DNA of 64,000 nucleotides from Symsagittifera roscoffensis (taxonomy: Eukaryota > Xenacoelomorpha > Acoela > Convolutidae), in contig NC_087067.1 in assembly GCF_963678635.1 (NCBI RefSeq), positions 31,286,401-31,350,400 of the forward strand, given 5' to 3'. A model generated the notes under the pieces. The model did no database searches, was not told the origin of the DNA, and worked only from the letters and a program-made list of their open reading frames with translations. Positions 15,210 through 25,430 of the stretch are shown here, piece after piece. The position numbers were made by a program, and so were the translations under genes. Position 1 is the first letter of the stretch. The number at the start of each line of letters is the position of its first letter.

Positions 15210-16240
15210 GGGGTATTAAACGGGGAGCTGAAATTGTTAAACAATCCTTTATAATTTTGATAGAGCGTGATGACAACCCGAAGTGCTCAATTTTACTAAA
15301 ATTAGTTTTTAGTAAGGCAATTAATTCGGTTTATAGAGAAACTAGGCTGAACCACGTTTTTTTGAGCCGCCCGGAGTTGTATAAAAAAACTCATTGCGCC
15401 TACTATAAACCGAGTTTTATTTTTACGGAAATTCTATCATTATGTCGGAGGACGGAACACAACAAGGTGATCCAGAGACTCCACCGCTTTTTGCTGAAAC
15501 GATACACACTCTCGTAAAAAAGCTTGAACCGAAAATGAACGTTTAGTATTTAGATGATGGAAACCTAGCCGACGACTACAAGATAGTGCTCCGAGATCTT
15601 ACAGAATTCAGAAAAAGACTATGGCTTAAGCTTAAATACAGCAAAGTGTGAGCAATATTATCTAGGACATACCACAAGTACGCAGTACAATACATTTGTA
15701 TGTCCATTTTAAAAATTATGTTAAAAAAATCAAATCCAAGGATGATCTTGTAATCTTGGCCTCCACTTTGGGCGAATCTTGACGACAAGAACTGCTAAAG
15801 GGAAAAATAGCTGAGCTGGAAACTATTTCGGAGTTTATTGATAAGCTGGATGCACATTATGCTTTTTAACTCCTAAATTTAGCTTGCCGAAACTCCTATA
15901 TTTTTAGCGTACAAGTCCCTGTTTTTTGCAAAATGATCTACTGGAAAAATACGATCGATTATCAATAAAATCTTGATGTAAGGTACCAAGTGTACAAATG
16001 AATGATTGCCAATTTTTGCAAGCAGTTCTCCCGGCAGCCAAGTGTGACTTGGGTGTATCTTCCGCTTGCCTCCTAGCCTTACCCGATTTTTTAACCTCAG
16101 CAGTAGGAGCCAAAGCTATCTTAAGTGACATTTTTGGTTTGGTGCACGAAGCTTAAGCACATAGTGATGTTTTGGATTTTTGGCTTGACTTAGCAAAATG
16201 TGAAGTAGCTCCGGAAATCGGAATCCAAAAAAAACTGGAT
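15210..16240 (+). pseudogene. Decayed reverse transcriptase of a retroelement
   Basis: In the plus strand, split across frames, the order of RT landmarks is visible. A GIKRGAEIV-like stretch lies near 15220. The palm segment LLKLVFSKAINSVYRE follows at about 15290-15340, and an AYYKPSFIF stretch near 15400. Next are GTQQGDPETPPLF at about 15460-15500 and then YLDDG near 15550, with a stop codon immediately before the tyrosine. A thumb-like ELETISEFIDKLDAHYA stretch follows at about 15810-15870. Stops and frameshifts occur throughout. The QQGDP plus YLDDG combination is that of a non-LTR-like RT family, clearly different from the CR1-like LINE and the Ty3-type RT elsewhere in this window. The precise clade is not assigned. 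Confidence 0.65.
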
Positions 16241-16507
16241 GGAGCCCATTTTTGATAAAGAAAGTTCTCAAATGGTTTTGAAAATAGAACTTTCAGCCTA
16301 ATTGTGTGATAAACTTTTAGCAGCCTAGTTTTTTGTAGTCATAAACTTTTAGCCTAAATTTTGTTGTGATAAGATTTTAGCCTAATTGTTGTGATAAACT
16401 TATTAAATAGATTTATTATGTTTGATGTTTGTGCCTTTTTGTGGAGCGCCCTCTGAGGGATTTTAGAGACAGGTCTGTCAGGTGGCTTTCTATGGGGAGG
16501 TAACAAA

Positions 16508-17290
16508 CTAGAACTGGCTTGAAGAGTCTGGTGGTGCACTACTGAACCCTTCCCTTTGTTTTTTTTCAAATCTCATTATCGCTCGATGGCCCTTCATTCC
16601 TGATCCGAATCGATTCAACAGTATCTCGAAGATTTGTTCCGCTGTATCACGCTCCTCCTCTTTCTTTTCTCCTACGCATTTTAGTGCTGTGCCCTCTATA
16701 TTGCTTAGTATTGCTGTGCAGGCCAGCCTTTCGTCATTCAGGTTGTCCTGTTCTAGATGTAGTCTCATGACATCTACCCTGGTGTCAATGCAGCCATCTG
16801 AGTCGGCTTTAAAATCTTTTGATTTCTTGAAGGTCTTTCTGGATTTACCTTTTCCTCTATCACTCGAATCTGTAATCCTTGTTGCAAATGTTTCAAGTTT
16901 TCTGTTCATCATTTCTCGGGTACTCATCCACGTCATGGCGTCAGGTGTTACCTTTGTGTGTGTACTCGAGTCCCCCGGTGCATTCGTCGAGTTCGCGGTT
17001 CCACCCTTCATAGTAGTCTCGGACCCTATTGCCCCTATGCTCGTTGCAATCCCGGGTAACGGTGTAGACTCCCGTTTCTTCCGTTGCGGTTCTACAAAGT
17101 CGACTCTAAATCCCTGTGGTTTGTCTGCCACTAACTTATCTTGTGCTATAGAGATTCTCAAGAGTGCATCCAGTTTGGACTGTATGGAACAAGAACTTTC
17201 AGCTTGATCCTTGCACATTGTATCCATTCTGGTCTCTAGATTCCACAACTTCTCATTCATGGTGTCGTACCGTTTTTTTATTTCTTCCAT
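16508..17290 (-). pseudogene. Ty3-type Gag relic, central and capsid-like part (260 codons)
   Basis: The last 130 codons align by eye with the capsid-like region of the giant element at 25110-55032. Shared landmarks include MNRKLETFATR (compare LNRSLETFLTR), DSDGCIDT, a conserved EGTAL(K/N)CV stretch and EIFEILLNRFGSG. Identity is clearly partial, so this is a related but distinct family. The frame ends soon after the FEKK stretch that corresponds to mid-capsid in the giant element. Zinc knuckles, protease and polymerase are missing. It reads leftward with its N-terminal portion at 17478-17978. No full LTR was found around it. Confidence 0.8.
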
Positions 17291-17477
17291 ATCCTTGTTG
17301 ATACGTTTCTCTCACTCTTTGTCGGTAGTCTCTACCTTGTCCGACATCTGCTGTAGCTTTTCTTCCTTGGCCCTTGCTAAGACATATTAATTATCAAGGT
17401 TCTCGTTTTTGTTGCGTCTTATTTCCTTTTCCAGCACTTGGCGGTCCTCCTCACTGCACTTCAACTTTTTGTCTATT

Positions 17478-17978
17478 TCATTTTTGTGTCATTAAGTCTC
17501 CCAGCTCTAGTGAAGTTGTTTTCGTTTCATCAGCTCGTTTATCTTCGCTAGCTGCTGCTTCTTGCGTGACTTCTTCCTTATCCTTCCTGGTTTCCGTCGT
17601 TATCGTGGAAACAATCCCAAAGGTTTTGCTTTTCTCGGTCACTGCCGTTATCTCCTCCTTCTCTCTTGGCTTCATTCCGACCATCGCAGCAATCCTCTCG
17701 GTGAATGACATTCTCTTCGTTTGTGAGTCGTCTTTTATCGTCTCCGGTGTGTTGGTCGCTTCTCCTCCATTGCCTATTGGTGAAAACTCTATGGTGTTCT
17801 TTTCCTGTTCTTCTGTATTTGGCATCGGTGTTGACTCTGTTTCCCTCCGTTCCATTCCATCTGGTTTTTCTATTTCAGTCTCTTTTGCTGGTATGCTTTG
17901 TTCTTCCATGGTTTTTTCTTTCGCCTTCTGTTCCTTGTTGCTTGTGCTGACCATACTCTTTATTTTCTTTATCAACAA
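17478..17978 (-). pseudogene. Ty3-type Gag relic, N-terminal charged region (166 codons)
   Basis: This is a Glu/Lys/Thr-rich, probably disordered stretch. It contains SFTERIAAMVGM, resembling SFSERMKNTFG of the giant element's Gag, and a KTFGIVSTIT stretch resembling KFGVVTTIS there. It lies directly upstream (minus strand) of the capsid-like fragment at 16508-17290 and is separated from it by a degenerate coiled-coil-like stretch with stops. Together they represent one Gag gene truncated at its C-terminal side. Its upstream DNA (18085-18625) is an array of short repeats, as in the giant element's leader. Confidence 0.7.
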
Positions 17979-18084
17979 TTGTAATATTTACAAGTTCCTA
18001 TTGTAAAATCTGATTGAAATTATAACAAGATTCCCTAATGTTTAAAAAATTAAAACCAGTCGAATTAGTCTAAATCAGTTTTGA

Positions 18085-18625
18085 GTCTAAATCAGTTTCA
18101 GGCCTTGGGACCCTTTGTTCTAGTTTTGGGATGCTTGAGTACTGTCCCAGGATTTCTTGGTACTCTCCTAGGACCCTTCGCTCAAGTGTTGGGATACTTC
18201 GATGTGGTCTTGATACACTTTGGTACGGTCCTAGTACGGTTCTAGTAGTTTTATGTACCCTTTAGGACACTTCGTTACTGTCCCAGGACTTTTTTAAACT
18301 CCATAGGACCCTTCGCTTAGGTGTTGGTACACTTCGTTGCTGTCCCAGGACTTCTCTGATTTCTCCTAGGACCCTTCGCTCAAGTGTTGATACACTTTTT
18401 TGCCGTCCCAGAACTTTTCTGAACTCTCATAGGACCCTTCGCTCAAGTGTTGGAACTCTTCGATCACTGTCCCAAGACCCAAGTGTTAGGACACTTAGAT
18501 CACTATCCCAAGACTGAGTGTTGGGACAGTTAGATCACTATCCCAAGACTGAGTGTTGGGACAGTTAGATCACCATCCCAAGACTGAGTGTTGGGTCACT
18601 TGGATCACTATCCCAAGACTGCCGA
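18085..18625. repeat. Short-repeat array upstream of the minus-strand gag relic
   Basis: Units of about 61-67 bp contain GGACCCTTCGCTCAAGTGTT (18173, 18307, 18371, 18432 and a diverged copy at 18110) alternating with a GTCCCAGGA block. From about 18480 these give way to a 35-bp unit containing GAGTGTTGGGACAGT (18516, 18551, 18586). Read on the gag strand, the core is GCGAAGGGTCC. This resembles the GGAAGGGT/GGAGGGGTCC motif repeated in the giant element's leader. Confidence 0.8.
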
Positions 18626-18639
18626 CAAGACTCCTGTAC

Positions 18640-20560
18640 TTTCTCCCACCTTGTAGCTCAAGTGTTTCTTCGCCTGATTGAACGTTTCCCCGTTACCTAT
18701 GTCGATTTTTGGGATACCTGATCCACTATCCCAGTACCAACTCTGGAGCTCTAGTATAAATAATAATCCCCAAAACCCAAATCCGTTCACCAAAATATTC
18801 TTTAGTAAGTACCCTAAAATTGCTTTTCCTGTTTCAATCCGATGCAAGTCGAAAAACAACTTGTTTGTTAGTCTATAATTTGAGCCGAATCGTTAAAGTT
18901 CTCTGAAATCTGCCACAAAAACATATAAATTTTGAGAATTACCAAAAACCAGAAAGATAAGTATACCTAAAAATCATAGGCGACCTATGCCGTCTTCTGT
19001 GAAAAATGTCTGGTACCTGACTGTCACGTGTTTTTCCTCCCCCCTACTACCGATCTTATGGGGTATTCTCCTTTTGGGGTCCAGTAATTGTCAATTTTCG
19101 TTTCCCCCACCCGACCCGACCAGATTACCTACCTTAAATTTAGATCTGCTTGCGTTGCATATCTTGTTCTGAGTCTATAGATGGATCGTTCTAGACTCTG
19201 GGTCTACTAATGTAACTAAATTGACGAAATCGATTGTATAGTTACTAAAATGTGTCCCACCTTTTTTTACAATTTTGAACCGCCAACCTCTTTCAAACCT
19301 CCCCCTATCTAGCTCCCCACTTAAGCCGAAAATTAACCTTAAGAGCAATGGGTGCTAAACATCTCGAAAGAAAATCCGTAGAACCTGTTTTCAAGCTCTG
19401 CTCAAGTAAAACCGTTTCCTCAAAACAGTGGTTATCTGCTTATTCAATTTTACACTTATACCCTATAATGTAAAGTGGATTTTATCGATACTCGGTTGAC
19501 CAAGCAGAACACCTCTGTGTACCTTCCTCTATTTGCTCTGTTCTGCTTTGGTCACACTGCTGGCTGGTCACCTGTTGGTTGGTCACACATTCCCCTGGAC
19601 TGGTCACCTGTTCCAATCAAGTCTCCCAGTGGTCAAGTCTACCAGTTTTCCACTTTCCCACTTCGCTGGTCACCTGTTCCAGTCAATTCTCACAGTGGTC
19701 CGCTGATGTCAAAAGCTATCTGAAAACCTTACGACGCCCCACACTTGGGCACCTGTACAACGTTGCTGATTTGCCTAAAATACGCAAATGCCGTTAAAAA
19801 CAGGGTCGGAACCTTATGTATAGTTACTTTTTATTAGACAGTGGACCTTTGATGCATTTCAGATGGATCAACCTAAAAATTCTCCCTAGTTCAACATAAC
19901 AAAAAAAACACCCTCAAGAAAACTAAATTAGGTACACACATACCAACACGACCTCTAGAATTGAGAAAATAAATCATAAAGCAACTCTAGAATTGATTGG
20001 GTATTAAGTTTAACTTGAGAAGTTTGAAATAAGCAAGTTTTAACTCAAGAAACAAATTTTTGGGCTGGACCATTGGGCAGTTTCAGCTGTCCACCTTTCC
20101 ACCGAAGGTTCACTCTGGTCCTCTCTAATTTATATCTTCTCCACTCGCGATCACTTTCCGTCTTCTGCCAAGAATAGGACAGCTCTAATCTCGTTCGAAT
20201 TCTGTTATGGAAAATTCCCGCTGCTATTTTTGACTACTTTCCCGCGCTTATAGTTCGATTCTTCTGATCTTTTTTTTTCAGGTATTTTTAGTTGTTGCGA
20301 GAAACTTGAGCATGACATGCTCAATTTGAATTTTTTGAAAATTGCATTTCACCCCAAAATCAAGACTTAACGTTTTCTCAAGGTCAAACTTCCAAATATG
20401 ACCGACTGGCACAAATATTTCTAGTCCAGTTTTCTTTGAAAAAATTACACATCAGTCTTATAAGATTTCTCTTTACGTTTCGGTCCTCGTAGAAATCGAT
20501 TTTGCTTTGTATCATGTTGATATACTCATATATAGATGCGCTTTTGTTCCTTCAGTATGT
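18640..20560. other. Region without a supportable gene; contains short direct repeats
   Basis: No coding region can be supported. The segment includes AT-rich and pyrimidine-rich blocks and the direct repeats listed at 19562-19705. It may include remnants of the LTR or leader of the gag relic to its left, but no LTR pair could be recognised. Confidence 0.4.
19562..19705. repeat. Short direct repeats with core CTGGTCACCTGTT
   Basis: The core occurs near 19564, 19600 and 19667. The last two share about 34 nt (TGGTCACCTGTTCCA...CAGTGGTC) at a 66-bp spacing. The function is unknown. Confidence 0.6.
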
Positions 20561-20576
20561 TCTTTTTTTTCTTATT

Positions 20577-20888
20577 TTAATGGGTAATCAAAAGGTCAAA
20601 AGTATCATAGTAACCGAGGTTAAAGTCAGGAATCCCTTCATCACATATTTCAGTCAGCATTTGGTTTTTACTACACCAATTTTCAATTGTCGTAGTGGCA
20701 TAGTTCATTTCTGTTTGAGTTGTTGCTATAACCTTAAAGTCATCAGTATGTCCAAAAGAGTCAACTAGATTCAAGTTATCTGGTAAGTCGTTTATATATA
20801 GTATGAAAAGTAATGGTCCCAATAGAGAACCTTGAGGGACACCACTTGTTACGTAACATATCTTAGACTTTAATTTGTTTATTCGCAC
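20577..20888 (-). pseudogene. LINE reverse transcriptase, palm fragment with degenerate catalytic box
   Basis: This contains [21 protein letters not shown], the typical palm segment of CR1/Jockey-type RTs. It is followed by GHTDDFKVI where the family has (F/Y)ADD, so both aspartates remain but the preceding residues have changed. The frame ends about 45 codons later, well short of a complete RT. It is separated by in-frame stops near 20889-20910 from the upstream RT portion, which lies in another frame. Confidence 0.8.
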
Positions 20889-20909
20889 ATACTGTTTTCG
20901 AAGAAATAA

Positions 20910-21632
20910 TTAAGAGGCTATTAGTTGAATTGCTTTTCCTCCAAAACCATAACACTTCAATTTATGCAATAAAAGTTGAAGCGGAAAGCAGTCAAAAACT
21001 TTTTCAAAATCTAGATAGAGCGCTGTTATATTTTTGGTCGTTTGGTCATCATAATTTAGACATACTTGATGTAAGTAAGCAAGGAGTTGGGTAATTGCTG
21101 AACGTTTTTTACAAAAACCATATTGAGAGTTATGAAGTTGATGTCGCACTCTTTCATAAATGTAGTCAAATAACCCCTTTTCGAAAAATTTTGAGATGCA
21201 GCATAGTAAACTTATCGGTCTGTATCTTTTAATATCGCATTTGTTACCATCTTTGAAGATTGGGACAACTTCACTTAACTTCCACGTTTCTGGGAATATA
21301 CTTTTGTTCAAAAAAGTTTGAAAAATTAGGAGGACTGATTTTGATACTGTTTTCGCTAAGTTTGTGTAGACAAGATTTCCCAAATTATCTGGACCTGTTG
21401 CTTTATTGATGTCTAGTTCGAGCATTATTTTCTCAATGCAGTCCTTATTCATCTCGACCTGGTTGTATTTTGCTTTTTCAAAGATACTTAATTCGGTTAT
21501 TTGTTCCGCTTTCGTAAATACACTACAGAAGAATTGAATAAACGCATCGCATTTTTCTTTGTCTGTCTCAAAATTTTTGCCGTTAAGTTTCATTATCGAA
21601 GGTAGTCTAGGTGCTCTTCTTACGCTTCGCAA
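20910..21632 (-). pseudogene. LINE reverse transcriptase, N-terminal and fingers portion
   Basis: Landmarks in order are NKATGPDNLGN (fingers), TWKLSEVVPIFKDG, RPISLLCCISKFFEK, SQYGFCKKRSAITQLL and TALYLDFEKVFDCF, which holds the first catalytic Asp. These match the usual order of non-LTR RTs of the CR1/Jockey group. The frame is broken upstream, between endonuclease and RT, and downstream, before the palm fragment at 20577-20888. The whole enzyme is therefore a pseudogene in this copy. Confidence 0.85.
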
Positions 21633-21875
21633 ATACTTCTGAATTGTACTAAACTTTCTTGGTGCAAAAATCTCTAATTCGTAGTTTTTCAGATCTTTAT
21701 CAGCAGATATTTTTATTTTTTCTTCTAAGTTTGTAGTTTTAGATAGAATTTCTGGTTTCGGACAGGATTGTTGTTTCCGAAGTAAAGTTTCTTTGCGCTT
21801 AATAAGGTGGGAGATTGGGGTGTGATCCAGGGGGGAGTGTGGCTCTATGTTCTGTTACTCTAGGTATATTTTCTT

Positions 21876-22736
21876 TCAGAATTCACCAAAGCCAGGTGTA
21901 CCATTGATCAAGTAAAAATCGCAATTACTAAAGCAAAACGGTGTGAAGAGATTATTGATTATTGTAGTGTTGATTGCACTCCAATTTGCTCTTTTGAATG
22001 CATATTTTTCTTTGTCATCACTTTTTGTTTCAATTAGCTTTTGGTTCAGATTGACTTCTGTTGTAAAGGCATTGTGATCACTGAGGTTTTTATTTTCTAT
22101 TGAATACATTTTATTAACATTTTCTTCAATGAATGAGTTAATGATTAGAGAGGGGTTAATGACTAGGAAAACATCTAAGTTTTTTGCTTTTTCAGGTGCC
22201 AATATTTGTTCAAAATTGTGATCAATTAAAATTTCAAGGATTAGATCTTCCTCGGGATCATCTGATGTCATTGCTTTCCAGTCAGTTTTCGAAAAATTTA
22301 TATCTCCAGTTATCATTATTTTTTCACAATTCAAGTCTTTTGCAGTTGCACTAATTTTGGTTAGAAAATCAACAATAGAAAAGGCTGTTGGTCTATGTGG
22401 ACTATCTTTTGGTAGGCAATAAACACAGCAAATGAGAGAGGATTTTTTTTCGAAATCCTTTTGTCTCAATGTAACTTGTTCAATATTTGAGTTTATCGGT
22501 ACATGTTGATGTTTAGAGTTGTTTTTGATGGCAATTAAGACCCCGCCATGTTTCGTCTGGTAATTTTTGGATGGTCGATCACATCTGTATATTTCGAATT
22601 CTGATATAAAAAAAGTTTCGGATCTTACTTCATCAGTCAGCCATGTTTCAGTTAGGCATAAAATATCAGGTTTATTTGAAAGACAGATTGCAGTTGCTAA
22701 ACAAGTTCGCCGTGACATTTCTATGAAACTTCTCAC
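21876..22736 (-). CDS. LINE endonuclease domain (EEP family), 286 codons
   Basis: The motifs of apurinic/apyrimidinic-type endonucleases are in order: LCLTETWL, HGGVLIA, ITGDINFS, LDVFLV, and NLSDHNAF near the end. The open frame extends a few codons further upstream than the listed start, because the listed first codon is GTG inside the normal N-terminal FNVRSF motif. This fragment supplies target-site nicking for a LINE. It abuts ORF1 (ending at 22815) and is followed by RT fragments, so it is the front of an ORF2 that is now broken. A degenerate position is VFLV for the usual LVL. Confidence 0.8.
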   Translation of the reverse strand: MRSFIEMSRRTCLATAICLSNKPDILCLTETWLTDEVRSETFFISEFEIYRCDRPSKNYQTKHGGVLIAIKNNSKHQHVPINSNIEQVTLRQKDFEKKSSLICCVYCLPKDSPHRPTAFSIVDFLTKISATAKDLNCEKIMITGDINFSKTDWKAMTSDDPEEDLILEILIDHNFEQILAPEKAKNLDVFLVINPSLIINSFIEENVNKMYSIENKNLSDHNAFTTEVNLNQKLIETKSDDKEKYAFKRANWSAINTTIINNLFTPFCFSNCDFYLINGTPGFGEF

Positions 22737-22814
22737 ATTAAAGGTGAGTATTGTTGATACCAGTTTTTGTTTTTGGGTTAGTCAGGCTGAATCGTCATCG
22801 GGTTTTACCTCTAC

Positions 22815-23600
22815 CTAGCTGTTTTCAGTTTTTCTAATTAATTTTAGAATTCTTAGTCGCAGTTGTGTGCTCTCGAATTTTCCGGATTGAATGAGATCAC
22901 GTCTTGTTTTGAGCATGTTGTTTTCGATTTCCTGTTCATCAGGTGTTAGCTCTTTGCTTATGAATACTTTGTGTTCGTAGCCTTTGAGCTTGTGTAGAGA
23001 AAGAAGGATTCTTCGTTTCTCCCATGGCGCAGAGACTCTTAGAACTAACTGACGATTTTTATTTTCCGCGTATTTTCCGAATCTTCTGAGATCACTTATT
23101 GGGCACTTGACGTCCATCACATCAAGAAGATGAATCACTTTTTGCATATCTTCGTCTGCTCTTGACCTGGCGTCTGTTGCCTCTGACTCGGAAATGCCTC
23201 TTATGCCTATGCCGTCGTATTCTTTTTGGGATGTTTTCCCGTTTTTGGGTGTGGGTTTTTTCGCTTCTTGCGCAACTTGTTTTTGTTGCATTTTTGATTT
23301 GATTTCAATCATTGCTTCCTTGAGTTCTTTGATGCCTTCTTCGATTGTTTGTATTTTTTGAGTGCTTTCAATCGCATGTTTAGTATTAATAATTGCATCC
23401 TTCTGGTTATTTCCCACACATCTGTTACATAACAGAAGAACTTTCTTGTTCAGTTGTTTCAATACGTTTATGGCATTTTCTGGCAAGTCTGTACAGTTTG
23501 TAGTCATGTGCATACTTTTGCCACATGACACACAGTTATATACTGCGTCTCTTTTTTTTATGAGTTTTGAGCATGTTTTGCATCTTTTGTTATTTTCCAT
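22815..23600 (-). CDS. LINE ORF1-like protein: PHD-like zinc finger, coiled coil, RNA-binding-like domain (261 aa)
   Basis: The start ATG at 23600 gives a protein whose first 62 residues contain a cysteine/histidine array (C7-x2-C10, C24-x2-C27, H32, C36, C58-x2-C61) typical of PHD-like fingers in CR1-type ORF1 proteins. A charged coiled-coil-prone helix follows at about residues 75-110, then a Lys-rich linker. The C-terminal half (about 130-255, with GIGIRGISESEA and a basic ISKELTPDEQEIE segment) resembles the nucleic-acid-binding half of LINE ORF1 proteins. The likely role is an RNA chaperone in the LINE ribonucleoprotein. The reading frame is intact. Confidence 0.75.
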   Translation of the reverse strand: MENNKRCKTCSKLIKKRDAVYNCVSCGKSMHMTTNCTDLPENAINVLKQLNKKVLLLCNRCVGNNQKDAIINTKHAIESTQKIQTIEEGIKELKEAMIEIKSKMQQKQVAQEAKKPTPKNGKTSQKEYDGIGIRGISESEATDARSRADEDMQKVIHLLDVMDVKCPISDLRRFGKYAENKNRQLVLRVSAPWEKRRILLSLHKLKGYEHKVFISKELTPDEQEIENNMLKTRRDLIQSGKFESTQLRLRILKLIRKTENS

Positions 23601-23720
23601 TTAAGAACTCATTTATTTGGGGCTGTTTGAATGGGTTTTTTTGGGGGGATATGTTTTGTTGTGATTTACTATCGGGCTACCAGCTGGTAGCGGTATTTAG
23701 ATGAGAAGTCACCTCTCGCC

Positions 23721-23818
23721 GTGGAACCCATTAGGAGTTCCGAGAGCTTGAGATGACTTAAAGATAGAAAAATTAGCAAGTCTATAACAGTGGAACCCGT
23801 ATTGGGGTTCCGAGAGCT
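23721..23818. repeat. Two hairpin-forming direct repeats between LINE ORFs
   Basis: GTGGAACCCATTAGGAGTTC at 23721 and a close copy at 23790 lie 69 bp apart. Both are followed by CGAGAGCT. Each can form a short GGAACCC/GG(A/G)GTTCC stem. They lie in the gap between the esterase ORF and ORF1 of the LINE. Confidence 0.6.
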
Positions 23819-23824
23819 ATAAAC

Positions 23825-24544
23825 TTACTTAAAAAGGCAGGTTCCGCAATTGTAGGTTCCGCAATTGCACCACTGACTGCAGTAAAATACTTCTGGGTGC
23901 TTGTCTCGGGACGTTTCCAAAGACCACTTTGATCGCAGAACGTTGTTTGTCAGGATTGTTCGAAGACCTCTCAGGGATTCTTGGGTTATGTGAACGTCAT
24001 CGTTTGCGATATCGGCTTCACAGTATATTTCCCGTTTAATACTTCTATAGACCCAAGTATCTCCTATGGCCTCGCGCTGAATAACTTTGTCTACCTCGAG
24101 ATGGCGATCTGTTATGTCGTTGGTCAATTTATCAACTCGTGGGGGGATGCCTAACACGTATACCCTTTCGCACAGATGGGATAGTTGCTTAGAAAGTTTT
24201 GCTAACTCTTTTCCAATGTCTTCGGGATCGCGTGCGGAGGGTTGGGTACCGTTGAAAGTGTCGTTTCCGCCCACAAATAAACAGACTATTTCGTACTGAC
24301 CTTTCGTTGGTAAATGAATCTGTACGTGAAAGATCCTACCACCAGGAATTGACAGAATGTTGAAGTTCGGGAACACTAGTCTCCTCGCCTGCGAGTCAGC
24401 AATCAATAAGTGTTTCGTCTTGGATGTTTTGAAGACGTGCGCTTTCATAACATACAGGGTCTTGTCTCTAAAAATCTCCCATTGGAGATACTCCACACAA
24501 GACCGATGCCATTTAACATGAAACTGTTTAATAAGTTTAACCAT
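23825..24544 (-). CDS. SGNH-type esterase ORF of the LINE (239 aa)
   Basis: The SGNH hydrolase blocks are present in order. Block I is LLIADSQARRL with the candidate nucleophile Ser51; an Ile-Pro-Gly-Gly stretch near 67-69 fits block II. Block III is VGGNDT with Asn94, and block V is NDDVHIT with Asp182 and His185. Such esterase modules are known in ORF1 of CR1/L2-type LINEs. It lies 224 bp upstream of the PHD-like ORF1 on the same strand. Whether it is a separate ORF of the same LINE or a fragment of another copy cannot be decided here. The frame is intact. The likely substrate class is ester or acetyl groups; the true substrate is unknown. Confidence 0.75.
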   Translation of the reverse strand: MVKLIKQFHVKWHRSCVEYLQWEIFRDKTLYVMKAHVFKTSKTKHLLIADSQARRLVFPNFNILSIPGGRIFHVQIHLPTKGQYEIVCLFVGGNDTFNGTQPSARDPEDIGKELAKLSKQLSHLCERVYVLGIPPRVDKLTNDITDRHLEVDKVIQREAIGDTWVYRSIKREIYCEADIANDDVHITQESLRGLRTILTNNVLRSKWSLETSRDKHPEVFYCSQWCNCGTYNCGTCLFK

Positions 24545-25109
24545 CTGTATGTATCAAATTGGTAAATTCCCGCTCAGCGTTTAAAATCTTTTCCCAAAGG
24601 GTTGTCAGCGTTCCGACAGAGTTTCTCGAAAACATGCCGCACTTCCTTTCTGTACCACTACACTCAGTCTTTGGCTTAGAAAAACCGTAGCTCTCTGCTC
24701 TTCTGTTGCCTTGGTTTTTCTTTCGCCAATACTGGCAAGGAACCCGAGCGAGTCTGAGAACATGCCTCCACAGGTTTCAAATGCAACAGGTTGAACGATG
24801 TGTGAGCCCCTTAATACCGCATATTTGGTTGGTTTTTAGATCTCAGAGATTGAAATTAATTATGGATATTTTTTCAACCAATATCTGTTGAAGTTCAGGA
24901 TGACGCCGGCCCCAGCACTGAGATTTTTTTGAATAAGCTTTGTAAGAACTTGTGCACGTGTACCGAGGAACCCAGGGCAGGAACCCAGGGTGTACCGAGG
25001 AACCCTGTGTACTCGGCACTATAAACGATAAAACTACATAAAAAACTTTTTTATTTAGAGCCAAAGGAACAAAAGCGCAGCTTTATATAAGTATATGATA
25101 GACTCGTAG
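24545..25109. other. Region between LINE and giant element; short direct repeats
   Basis: No gene is seen. At about 24959-25012 a GGAACCCAGGG / GTACCGAGGAACCC block is repeated two to three times. The left LTR of the giant element begins at 25110. Confidence 0.45.
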
Positions 25110-25430
25110 TGTGACATTCGACCAGAATGTGAAAAATGCAATTTATGCAGGCTTCGAATTTTTAGCAGTAAGCCTTCCGAGTTGATGATTTCGAAGGATT
25201 AGCGACGTTATTGGAACGTTTAGCCAAACGGTGAGGGCTAGAATATTCTAGTATTTTAAATTTTCAAAAATTCGAATGATGACGTCACATTTCGGAGAAA
25301 TGCTGAAAAGGCCATTTTTAACAACAAACGAGTGAAAAAAGAGAACAACTTTATCTGTGATTGCGAACAGAACGAAAATCGAGATTAAAGAAAAACGACA
25401 ACGAACTAAAATAGCAGAGAACGTTCCAAG

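Larger units (their letters stand above)
20577..24544 (-). mobile_element. CR1-like LINE, minus strand, 3'-truncated
   Basis: Reading leftward, the order is SGNH esterase ORF, PHD-like/RNA-binding ORF1, apurinic-type endonuclease, then RT fingers and palm. The element ends shortly after the RT catalytic box, so thumb, C-terminus and 3' tail are missing. This is unlike the usual 5' truncation of LINEs and suggests a later deletion or rearrangement. Frame breaks in RT mark it as inactive. The arrangement fits the CR1/L2 group in the broad sense; assignment to a named family would need a repeat-library search. Confidence 0.8.

Noticed and set aside
16689-17207. 172-codon plus-strand frame
   Set aside because: It is the antisense shadow of the minus-strand gag relic, which has recognisable Gag landmarks.
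18640-20300. LTR of the gag relic
   Set aside because: No second copy and no TG...CA pair with direct repeats could be found within the window.
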